Under the pieces are notes generated by a model that worked only from the letters and a program-made list of their open reading frames with translations, had not been told where the DNA came from and made no database searches. From Campylobacterales bacterium (lineage in GTDB: Bacteria; Campylobacterota; Campylobacteria; Campylobacterales; QNZT01): 5,526 nucleotides of DNA. Shown here in pieces: positions 1 to 4,384 of this stretch (the first letter of the stretch is position 1; every line of letters starts with the position of its first letter). A program made the translations under genes and the position numbers. The stretch covers positions 1-5,526 of the forward strand of contig JALWRO010000163.1 in assembly GCA_027080605.1 (NCBI GenBank). The letters run 5' to 3'.

Positions 1-1
1 G

Positions 2-133
2 AAGATCAGAGCGGTTTACGAAGTAGTCAGCGACTATATCCGTAAAAAGAAGGTAGTGGATATCAGCCCGAAATCCAACGTCAAAGTACTTGACTACGGA
101 TGTGGATGTCCAAAAAAAGGCGCAAAGTGCTAG
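2..133 (+). CDS. 3' end of a gene; tail resembles SoxB / 5'-nucleotidase-type protein
   Basis: The reading frame enters from the left edge and runs 43 codons to TAG at 131-133. The visible tail starts KIRAVYEVVSDYIRKKK and ends DYGCGCPKKGAKC. The pattern of a 'vxeVVxdYirxKk' helix followed by a short basic and proline-containing tail is like the C-terminal end of SoxB, the periplasmic metallophosphatase-fold thiosulfohydrolase, and of related 5'-nucleotidases. This is from memory of the family, not an alignment. The last 12 residues carry three cysteines (CxC then a terminal Cys), which I do not associate with standard SoxB. The sulfur-linked genes downstream make a sox locus plausible, but the fragment is too short to name with confidence. 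Its end is 90 bases before the porin start, with a hairpin between them. Confidence 0.6.
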   Translation, partial: KIRAVYEVVSDYIRKKKVVDISPKSNVKVLDYGCGCPKKGAKC

Positions 134-159
134 TCACCGTTTCATGAAGAGCACTTTTG

Positions 160-165
160 TATTAT
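160..165 (+). promoter_or_regulatory. candidate -10 box for the porin operon
   Basis: TATTAT (5 of 6 to TATAAT) preceded by a T-rich stretch, as is usual in Campylobacterota where the -35 is poorly conserved. No convincing -35 was found 16-18 bases upstream. If used, transcription would begin near 172, just before the hairpin at 175-199. The resulting leader would be about 50 bases and begin with a stem-loop. Confidence 0.3.
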
Positions 166-174
166 CTGGAACAC

Positions 175-199
175 TTTGACGGGCTTTCTCCCCGCCAAA
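175..199 (+). terminator. hairpin between the upstream gene and the porin
   Basis: TTTGACGGG (175-183) faces CCCGCCAAA (191-199) across a 7-base loop: nine positions with one A-C mismatch (179/195). A run of U does not follow (the sequence continues AGTATTAATTT), so it is a poor intrinsic terminator on the + strand. It could end the upstream transcript weakly. If transcription starts near 172, it would instead be a 5'-terminal stem protecting the porin message, as known for ompA in E. coli. Confidence 0.4.
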
Positions 200-223
200 A
201 GTATTAATTTATAAGGAAGAGGA

Positions 224-1375
224 ATGAGAACATTTACAAAACTGGCAGTTGTCGCATCGGCGGCGTTATTTTTTACATCACAGGCGAACGCAGGCTATGT
301 ACTGCAGAAGAAAATCGGTGCACAGACGACGAAACTGAGTATCTACGGATTTTCACAAATCGAAGCACGCGGCGGTGACGGCACCAAAGGGATGAAAGAC
401 GGCGATGCCGCGGTAAAATTCGGTGCGCAGCGTGTGCGTTTAGGCGCGAACTATTCAGCCGGACATGTGAGAGGGAAATTGTTTCTCGATTTCAACAGAC
501 CGCATGACGACAAAAGCGGCGTCGGTTTGCCGGATATGGTCAAAGATGCGTTTGTGAGTTACTTCATAGACAACACCGTGACAATCAAACTCGGTTTGAT
601 CAAAACACCGCTGGGTATGGGCTTTACTATTCCGGGCTGGAACCTTGATGTAGTTGAGCGTGGATTTGACAAACAGCTGGCGTTTGAGAGAGACATGGGT
701 CTGATGATCTCCGGGCGCGGTATCGGATATGAAGGTAACAAAGCGAACGGTTTTGAGATGGGTCATGAAAGACCGTGGAAAGGGTTCGGTTATGATATCA
801 TGATCGCAAACCAGGCGGGACGCAGCGGCGCGGTGACCAAAGCGAAACCGGCTCAGGACAATGCCTATATCGGTCGTGTCATGTGGGACTGGACAGAGTT
901 GCTGCACACGGAACTCTCTTACGGTGTTTCCAAACAGGCAGGCGGTGTAGGTACGGATGACTACAAAGCGCTGAACTTCGGTATCGATTCTCACTTCGGT
1001 GAAGGAAATGTCAAGTTTGAGATGTTCAGAGCTGAAAATATCAAAGGTGTCTCCGGCTGGGATGAAAACACATACGCTGTGACAGGGACATATTACGTCG
1101 ATCCGCAGGTAGAGCTTGCGTTGAAGCATATTCAGGGTGATGCGGAAAAAGGTGGTGTCAGCACCAACCTGGGCAATACCTACATCGGTGTTAATTACTA
1201 TGTTGATCCGTTTGACGCGAAGATGAACAGAAGTTCGAAGCGTAAAAGAAACGCGCACAGAATTCAGCTGAACTACGTGGTTGCAAGCGGTGATACCGAC
1301 GGTGCAAAAGTCTGGAACGGTCTCAAAGGCTACAAAGACGATGCGTGGCTGGTACAGTACCAGTATAAGTTCTAG
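224..1375 (+). CDS. OprP/OprO-like outer-membrane porin
   Basis: The 383-residue product is a predicted outer-membrane beta-barrel. Residues 1-23 form a classical Sec signal peptide (basic start, hydrophobic core, ANA before the cut, mature start GYVLQ). The mature part alternates short amphipathic strands with polar Gly/Asp-rich turns and ends in the aromatic-rich strand LVQYQYKF. A terminal Phe is the usual barrel-assembly signal. The stretch 'KLGLIKTPLGMGF', followed by 'ERGFDKQL' and 'ERDMGLMISGR', is the layout of the phosphate-selective porin O/P family, where a lysine/arginine-lined pore passes anions. The start is fixed by the strong SD AAGGAAGAGG directly upstream. The name 'phosphate-selective' should not be taken literally: family members in other genomes are general or anion porins, and thiosulfate or another sulfur anion is a guess from its neighbours. 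It is first in a run with the cytochrome-thioredoxin gene 78 bases downstream. Confidence 0.88.
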   Translation: MRTFTKLAVVASAALFFTSQANAGYVLQKKIGAQTTKLSIYGFSQIEARGGDGTKGMKDGDAAVKFGAQRVRLGANYSAGHVRGKLFLDFNRPHDDKSGVGLPDMVKDAFVSYFIDNTVTIKLGLIKTPLGMGFTIPGWNLDVVERGFDKQLAFERDMGLMISGRGIGYEGNKANGFEMGHERPWKGFGYDIMIANQAGRSGAVTKAKPAQDNAYIGRVMWDWTELLHTELSYGVSKQAGGVGTDDYKALNFGIDSHFGEGNVKFEMFRAENIKGVSGWDENTYAVTGTYYVDPQVELALKHIQGDAEKGGVSTNLGNTYIGVNYYVDPFDAKMNRSSKRKRNAHRIQLNYVVASGDTDGAKVWNGLKGYKDDAWLVQYQYKF

Positions 1376-1382
1376 AACTACC

Positions 1383-1436
1383 TTGCCGTACCGACTCCTT
1401 TCCGACTCCTCCTTTATAGCGGAGCCGGTACGGCAA
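1383..1436 (+). repeat. 16-bp inverted repeat between porin and cytochrome genes
   Basis: Left arm 1383-1398 (TTGCCGTACCGACTCC) pairs with 1421-1436 (GGAGCCGGTACGGCAA) at 15 of 16 positions, the exception being A1394-C1425, around a 22-base loop. No U-run follows; the cytochrome SD (AAGGA, 1444-1448) begins 7 bases after the stem. It is therefore more likely an mRNA-stabilising or processing hairpin, or a partial terminator lowering downstream expression, than a full terminator. The loop repeats CCGACTCCT (1391-1399 and 1402-1410), so the right arm can alternatively pair with 1402-1409. Confidence 0.75.
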
Positions 1437-1453
1437 TCTGAAAAAGGAAAAAG

Positions 1454-2209
1454 ATGCGATTTTTGGTTTTGATGACTTTTTTTTCTATAGTGTTATCAGG
1501 CAACGGTGAAACAGTATATAAAGAAAAGTGTGCATCCTGTCATGAAGGCTACATTCCCATGGGGAAACTCAAAGAGAATTTTGTGGAGTATAACCATACA
1601 AAACTCCACCTCAAAGCGCCGACACTCAACCAGCTCTCCTTTCGCCTGAAGCAGAAAATCGGCGATCCCAACGGAGACAAAGAGATGCAGCTGATGGAGA
1701 TCAGCGAGTTTGTACGCGACTATCTGGAGAAACCGGATAAAGCAAAAAGTGTCTGTATGGACGAAGTACTCGCGGCGTTTGATACCATGCCCTCCATGAA
1801 AGGCAAAATAAGCGAAGAGGAAGTCGAAGCGGTTGTCGCCTATATCTATGACTACGATGACAAAACGCTCAAAGCGCACTCTGTGCATTATCAGCCGTTT
1901 GAAAAAGCGCTGCAAAAAGCGAAAAAAGAGCATAAAGTCATCATGATCAAAGCGACCAGCCCCTACTGTCACTATTGTAAAAAGATGGAACATGAAGTTC
2001 TGGCAGATCCCGATGTGGTCAAAGTACTGAAAAAGTCGTTTATATCCGTTGCGGTGGATGTGTTTAAAACACCTTTGCCGATGGGGTTAAAATACAAAGT
2101 CACACCCACTTTCTTTTTCATCGACGAAAATCAAAAAGTATTGAAAGTGGTGCCCGGAGCGTTTGACAAAGAAGATTTTATACATTTACTGGAGGAAGTG
2201 AAACGATGA
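1454..2209 (+). CDS. periplasmic c-type cytochrome fused to a thioredoxin-like domain
   Basis: The 251-residue product combines two redox modules. Residues 1-18 are a short hydrophobic export signal. The heme motif CASCH is at 26-30 (covalent heme, His30 as proximal ligand). The cytochrome domain closes with a 'MPSMKGKISEEEVEAVVAYI' segment (112-131), in which Met112 is the likely distal ligand. After a linker at 133-146, residues 147-251 form a thioredoxin fold: SPYCHYCKKM with the active pair Cys172/Cys175, then TPTFFFID at 217-224 with the expected cis-proline Pro218. This half resembles SoxW/thioredoxin_7-type periplasmic reductases. The start is set by AAGGA at 1444-1448, 5 bases from ATG. 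Its stop overlaps the next start (ATGA), implying translational coupling with the DsrE-like gene. An inferred role is exchange of electrons between a protein or substrate thiol/disulfide and the respiratory chain. Domain calls are firm; direction of electron flow and partner are unknown. Cys101 is unpaired. Confidence 0.88.
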   Translation: MRFLVLMTFFSIVLSGNGETVYKEKCASCHEGYIPMGKLKENFVEYNHTKLHLKAPTLNQLSFRLKQKIGDPNGDKEMQLMEISEFVRDYLEKPDKAKSVCMDEVLAAFDTMPSMKGKISEEEVEAVVAYIYDYDDKTLKAHSVHYQPFEKALQKAKKEHKVIMIKATSPYCHYCKKMEHEVLADPDVVKVLKKSFISVAVDVFKTPLPMGLKYKVTPTFFFIDENQKVLKVVPGAFDKEDFIHLLEEVKR

Positions 2210-2637
2210 AATATATTTTGGTGCTATTGCTAATGTTTGGCGGATTGCTCCATGCCGATACGGAGTTTGCCGATCCGAAGCCGTCTATCGACAACCCGCG
2301 AAGGTTTGTTTTTCCCATATCCGAAGGGACAGACTCCGCGATCAACCATGTACTCAGTTCGGCGAACAATGTCATGAAGTTTTACGGACCGGAGAAGTGT
2401 GAAGTGTGTATTGTCTGCTATTCCAAAGGGATCAAGACGCTGCAGAAGTTCAGAAGCTTTTCCAAACGTGTCAAATCGCTGATGACGTACGATGTCGAGT
2501 TTATCGCGTGTGGCAATACCATGAAAACACTGAAACTCAAAAAAGAAGATTTGCTCGACGGTGTGGAGATCGTTACCGCGGGCATTGTCGAGCTGATCGA
2601 AAGACAGCTCAGGGGCTGGATTTACATTCGCCCGTAA
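2206..2637 (+). CDS. secreted DsrE-family protein with extra cysteines
   Basis: A 143-residue protein. Residues 1-17 form a signal peptide (MKYILVLLLMFGGLLHA), so the product is periplasmic. The C-terminal half is the DsrE/DsrF-like core: the strand 'VEFIACGNTMKTL' with Cys102, then 'LLDGVEIVTAGIVELIERQ' and the closing 'GWIYIRP', all typical of the exported DsrE-like subgroup. In DsrE and TusD the single conserved Cys carries persulfide sulfur; Cys102 in ACGNT would be the equivalent here (inference). Unusually, the first core strand contains Cys65, Cys68 and Cys71 (CEVCIVC), where I recall other members having a plain hydrophobic strand leading to a 'YGxGxK' loop. ATG overlaps the preceding TGA; SD GGAGG is at 2191-2195. 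Being coupled to a thioredoxin-domain protein fits a partner relation in which the thioredoxin reduces or unloads this protein. Which sulfur substrate it handles cannot be read from the sequence. Confidence 0.85.
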   Translation: MKYILVLLLMFGGLLHADTEFADPKPSIDNPRRFVFPISEGTDSAINHVLSSANNVMKFYGPEKCEVCIVCYSKGIKTLQKFRSFSKRVKSLMTYDVEFIACGNTMKTLKLKKEDLLDGVEIVTAGIVELIERQLRGWIYIRP

Positions 2638-2657
2638 ACCAATATGTATACTGAAAC

Positions 2658-2662
2658 AGGAG
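2658..2662 (+). promoter_or_regulatory. SD site that fixes the DUF302 gene start
   Basis: AGGAG lies 5 bases before the ATG at 2668. The in-frame ATG at 2644 has no SD and would place eight polar residues before the signal peptide, so 2668 is preferred. Confidence 0.8.
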
Positions 2663-2667
2663 AGAAT

Positions 2668-3585
2668 ATGAAATGGATAAAAATTGTTGCGGCACTGCTT
2701 TTTGCTGCAATTTTTGTACAGGCAAATGAGAATATCATCGTCTATGAAGTGGACAATGCAAACGGCAAAGTGACGCCGAAAGTGATCGAAGAAGCACTTG
2801 CCAAAAACGGCTATGTCATTCCCAAAAACAGAGATATGAACGGACCGTTTAAAAAACAGTTTCAAAAGACAAGTTTTGACACTTATAATCTGCTCATCGC
2901 GTATCATAAAAAGATTACGATGGAGCTGGTAGTCAAAAATGCCGACGCAGGCGTGTTTACACCCTTTTCGATGGGTATCTGGCAAAAGAAAGGTGACAAG
3001 AAGCTTTATGTAGCCTTTTTGAGCGCCAAAGCGATGAGTCAAATCGTCGGCGGGGAAGCACCGCTCTTTCAAAAGCTCGAAGCAGCGACCAGAAAAGCGG
3101 TCGAAAGTGCCGCACCGGGTATGAAAGAAGTCAAGCTGCCGTACCAGCCGGTCAAAGTCGATCACCCGCTGCTGACCCGTGTTACCGTTGAATCTGACCC
3201 GGATGAAGCGGAAGACAATATTGACGAAATCAAAATGACCATCGAATCCGGACTCAAACCGATCGGTTTCATCCTGGCAAGCCAGCTCTCTTACGGCATG
3301 GAATTAGACGAAGCGAAAAATGAAGACTTCCTCTTTTACGACACCTATTCACTCTGCAAACTGAAAGTCATTTACAACATAGCCCGGACACACCCCGAAG
3401 CAGGCGCATTTGCACCGTGTACCCTCGCGATGTATCAGAAAAAAGACGCTAAAGAGACCACGCTCGTTTTCCCCAACGTCTATAACTGGTTCTCTTCACT
3501 CACCCTCAAAGACCAGAAACTCAAAGAGCTGCTGCTCAAAGCGCAGTCAGACATGGAAAAACTGTTGAATTCACTGAACGAATGA
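2668..3585 (+). CDS. secreted protein with two DUF302-like units
   Basis: A 305-residue product from ATG 2668. Residues 1-19 are a signal peptide (basic start, hydrophobic core, cut after VQA), so it is predicted periplasmic. The rest is a tandem repeat. Unit 1 (about 22-150) has 'FDTYNLLIAYH' and 'AGVFTPFSMGIWQKK'. Unit 2 (about 166-290) has 'YDTYSLCKLK' and 'AGAFAPCTLAMYQKK'. The 'P-C' core motif of DUF302 proteins is present in unit 2 (Pro250-Cys251) but is Pro99-Phe100 in unit 1, so only one unit keeps the cysteine. DUF302 has no established biochemistry, but family members recur beside sulfur-oxidation genes. The gene follows the DsrE-like gene by 30 bases and looks like the last member of the operon. 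Identification rests on motif recall and the clear internal duplication. An unrelated duplicated alpha/beta protein is the alternative. Confidence 0.75.
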   Translation: MKWIKIVAALLFAAIFVQANENIIVYEVDNANGKVTPKVIEEALAKNGYVIPKNRDMNGPFKKQFQKTSFDTYNLLIAYHKKITMELVVKNADAGVFTPFSMGIWQKKGDKKLYVAFLSAKAMSQIVGGEAPLFQKLEAATRKAVESAAPGMKEVKLPYQPVKVDHPLLTRVTVESDPDEAEDNIDEIKMTIESGLKPIGFILASQLSYGMELDEAKNEDFLFYDTYSLCKLKVIYNIARTHPEAGAFAPCTLAMYQKKDAKETTLVFPNVYNWFSSLTLKDQKLKELLLKAQSDMEKLLNSLNE

Positions 3586-3591
3586 CAGACA

Positions 3592-3750
3592 GTGCCGGTC
3601 AATGCTATTATTTTTGGAAGTGTTGCTTTAGCTACACCTTTATTTGGTGGGACTAAAGTCTCCATTTCCAAAGAGGGTGATCTTATTAGCTTTGCAGGTG
3701 TTTTACCAATACATGCTACTTTTTGTCACATTTACATTTCTCAACTCTAA
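3592..3750 (+). pseudogene. unplaced 52-codon open frame, possible gene remnant
   Basis: A frame from GTG 3592 to TAA 3748-3750 reads as a protein-like hydrophobic sequence (NAIIFGSVALATPLFGGTK, later LISFAGVLPIHATF). There is no SD before it. It sits in the same reading frame as the DUF302 gene, separated only by that gene's TGA (3583-3585) and two codons, so readthrough would append it. Codon use is much more A/T-rich at third positions than in the neighbours. It may be the tail of a decayed or transferred membrane protein, or chance. I do not recognise a family. Confidence 0.25.
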
Positions 3751-3762
3751 TTATTTTTAAGG

Positions 3763-3792
3763 TTGTCAATAATTATGAAACAGTTCTATAAA
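3763..3792 (+). promoter_or_regulatory. sigma70-like promoter TTGTCA-18-TATAAA
   Basis: The -35 TTGTCA (3763-3768, 5 of 6) and -10 TATAAA (3787-3792, 5 of 6) are separated by 18 bases. The start of transcription would fall near 3799, exactly at a 12-bp palindrome. The first credible gene downstream begins at 3975, so the product would have a leader of about 175 bases or be a small RNA. Confidence 0.45.
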
Positions 3793-3798
3793 ATTTGA

Positions 3799-3810
3799 AA
3801 CTTGCAAGTT
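3799..3810. repeat. 12-bp perfect palindrome AACTTGCAAGTT
   Basis: A perfect twofold-symmetric site, directly after the -10 at 3787-3792. Its core CTTGCAAG recurs at 3891-3898. Position across the predicted transcription start suits a repressor operator. Confidence 0.5.
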
Positions 3811-3890
3811 ATCATATTTCTTCTGCAAAACAGTGGCAAAACGATATTCAAAAAAACACCGAAATTTGCCGATAAATAGAGTAGTTTTGC

Positions 3891-3898
3891 CTTGCAAG
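3891..3898. repeat. second CTTGCAAG palindrome
   Basis: An 8-bp perfect palindrome identical to the core of the site at 3799-3810 and centred 90 bases from it. It overlaps the -35 of the second promoter (TTGCAA, 3892-3897). Confidence 0.45.
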
Positions 3899-3920
3899 TA
3901 TACACACATGGCTACATAAT
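3892..3920 (+). promoter_or_regulatory. sigma70-like promoter TTGCAA-17-CATAAT
   Basis: The -35 TTGCAA (4 of 6) and -10 CATAAT (3915-3920, 5 of 6) have the ideal 17-base spacing. Start would be near 3927, giving the 49-codon gene a leader of about 48 bases. An additional TATGAT at 3939-3944 lacks a -35. Confidence 0.45.
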
Positions 3921-3940
3921 AACTACACATAAAACAGATA

Positions 3941-3954
3941 TGATGATTTCATCA
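3941..3954. repeat. short inverted repeat in the 49-codon gene's leader
   Basis: TGATGA and TCATCA (3941-3946 and 3949-3954) flank two T residues. It ends 6 bases before the A-rich SD (AAAAAGGA, 3961-3968) and could form a small hairpin or act as a protein site. Confidence 0.3.
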
Positions 3955-3974
3955 GAAGAAAAAAAGGATCGAAA

Positions 3975-4124
3975 ATGTGTATTTCCTACAAAAGCACTGC
4001 CAGAGCGAGAAAGAGTGTAACACGCAGCAGAGAGAAAGAGAGTTGCCGAAAAAAGCAGACTATCAATCGTACTACGCTGGAAAAAGGTGATAAAACTTTT
4101 ATCGATGAGCGGGTGAGGAAGTAG
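3975..4124 (+). CDS. 49-residue basic protein, unknown function
   Basis: ATG 3975 to TAG 4122-4124, with SD AAAAAGGA at 3961-3968 six bases upstream. The product begins MCISYKSTARARKSVTRS and is strongly basic: eight Lys and eight Arg against six Asp/Glu, net about +10. It has Cys2 and Cys24 and no hydrophobic segment, so it is likely cytoplasmic. Basic composition suggests nucleic-acid or ribosome contact, but no known domain is visible. Support for it being real comes from the SD, the promoters upstream and a hairpin at the stop codon. The same elements could instead define a small RNA with incidental coding capacity. It is convergent with the 47-residue gene, 22 bases between stops. Confidence 0.5.
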   Translation: MCISYKSTARARKSVTRSREKESCRKKQTINRTTLEKGDKTFIDERVRK

Positions 4125-4133
4125 TCCTCTCCC
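4111..4133. terminator. hairpin at the 49-codon gene's stop
   Basis: GGGTGAGGA (4111-4119) pairs with TCCTCTCCC (4125-4133) at 8 of 9 positions (T-T mismatch), with a 5-base loop holding the TAG stop of the + gene. The downstream U-run is weak on + (TCTTAACC). In the other direction the stem is followed by a mixed A/T stretch. A terminator shared by the two convergent genes is the best reading. Confidence 0.4.
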
Positions 4134-4146
4134 TCTTAACCAAGAA

Positions 4147-4290
4147 TCAGTTTGTTTCTACATCCGGTTCCGGTGCGGTATTGGCACCGTGTGCTCCTTT
4201 GAAAGCACCGTGCGTATATGCCTGGTACGCCATAGCCCCCGCAATAATCAGTAAAGCAGTGATAATAAACAGCATCAACGGTCTTTTCAT
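4147..4290 (-). CDS. 47-residue single-helix envelope protein, unknown function
   Basis: On the reverse strand, ATG (4290-4288) to TGA (4149-4147). The SD AAGGA (complement of 4298-4302) is 7 bases before the start. The protein is MKRPLMLFIITALLIIAGAM followed by AYQAYTHGAF and a Gly/Ala/Pro-rich acidic tail ending PEPDVETN. A basic N-terminus plus a 16-residue hydrophobic helix predicts either an inner-membrane anchor with a roughly 27-residue periplasmic tail or a signal peptide cut near AMA. Two His residues (27 and 35) are in the tail. No family is recognised. The longer reverse-strand open frame through 4136-4348 is a different frame with no SD and is not favoured. Confidence 0.65.
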   Translation of the reverse strand: MKRPLMLFIITALLIIAGAMAYQAYTHGAFKGAHGANTAPEPDVETN

Positions 4291-4316
4291 GATATAATCC
4301 TTTTTCATTTTTTAAA

Positions 4317-4322
4317 ACTATA
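4317..4322 (-). promoter_or_regulatory. candidate -10 for the 47-residue gene
   Basis: Read on the reverse strand this is TATAGT (5 of 6 to TATAAT), followed by a T/A-rich tract. The ATG is 26 bases beyond it, so the leader would be about 20 bases. No good -35 was found. Confidence 0.35.
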
Positions 4323-4373
4323 GCGAAAAAGTTGCTAAGGAAATGCAAGATATTTTATCTATTTTTCTGCTTT

Positions 4374-4378
4374 AAGGA
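4374..4378 (+). promoter_or_regulatory. SD site supporting a GTG start at 4385
   Basis: AAGGA lies 6 bases before GTG 4385. There is no ATG in this frame before the lipobox, so GTG is required for a complete signal peptide. Confidence 0.7.
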
Positions 4379-4384
4379 AACGGT

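Larger units (their letters stand above)
3586..3974. other. 389-base AT-rich intergenic stretch
   Basis: No convincing complete gene lies here. GC drops to about 35% at 3601-3660, 22% at 3721-3780 and 30% at 3781-3840, against about 50% in the porin gene (counted on single 60-base lines). It contains the open frame at 3592-3750, two promoter-like sites, two CTTGCAAG palindromes, and an 8-base inverted repeat GGCAAAAC/GTTTTGCC (3835-3842 and 3884-3891). No terminator with a U-run was found after the DUF302 gene. Confidence 0.7.

Noticed and set aside
83..133. VKVLDYGCGC resembles motif I of SAM-dependent methyltransferases.
   Set aside because: It is 7 residues from the stop codon, so there is no room for the rest of the Rossmann domain; the match is coincidental.
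455..1258. A 267-codon reverse-strand open frame inside the porin gene.
   Set aside because: No SD, no protein-like domain pattern, and it is fully covered by a strongly supported porin with signal peptide; long antisense frames are common opposite such genes.
2230..3165. A 311-codon reverse-strand open frame across the DsrE and DUF302 genes.
   Set aside because: It spans two well-supported + genes and the gap between them, has an unlikely composition rich in His, Cys and Phe, and no SD.
3572..3594. CACTG/CAGTG stem around the DUF302 stop as a terminator.
   Set aside because: Five base pairs with a 13-base loop and only a distant T-run; not convincing.
4136..4348. A 70-codon reverse-strand frame overlapping the 47-residue gene.
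   Set aside because: It lacks an SD, while the alternative frame has an SD at proper distance and a clean hydrophobic N-terminal helix.
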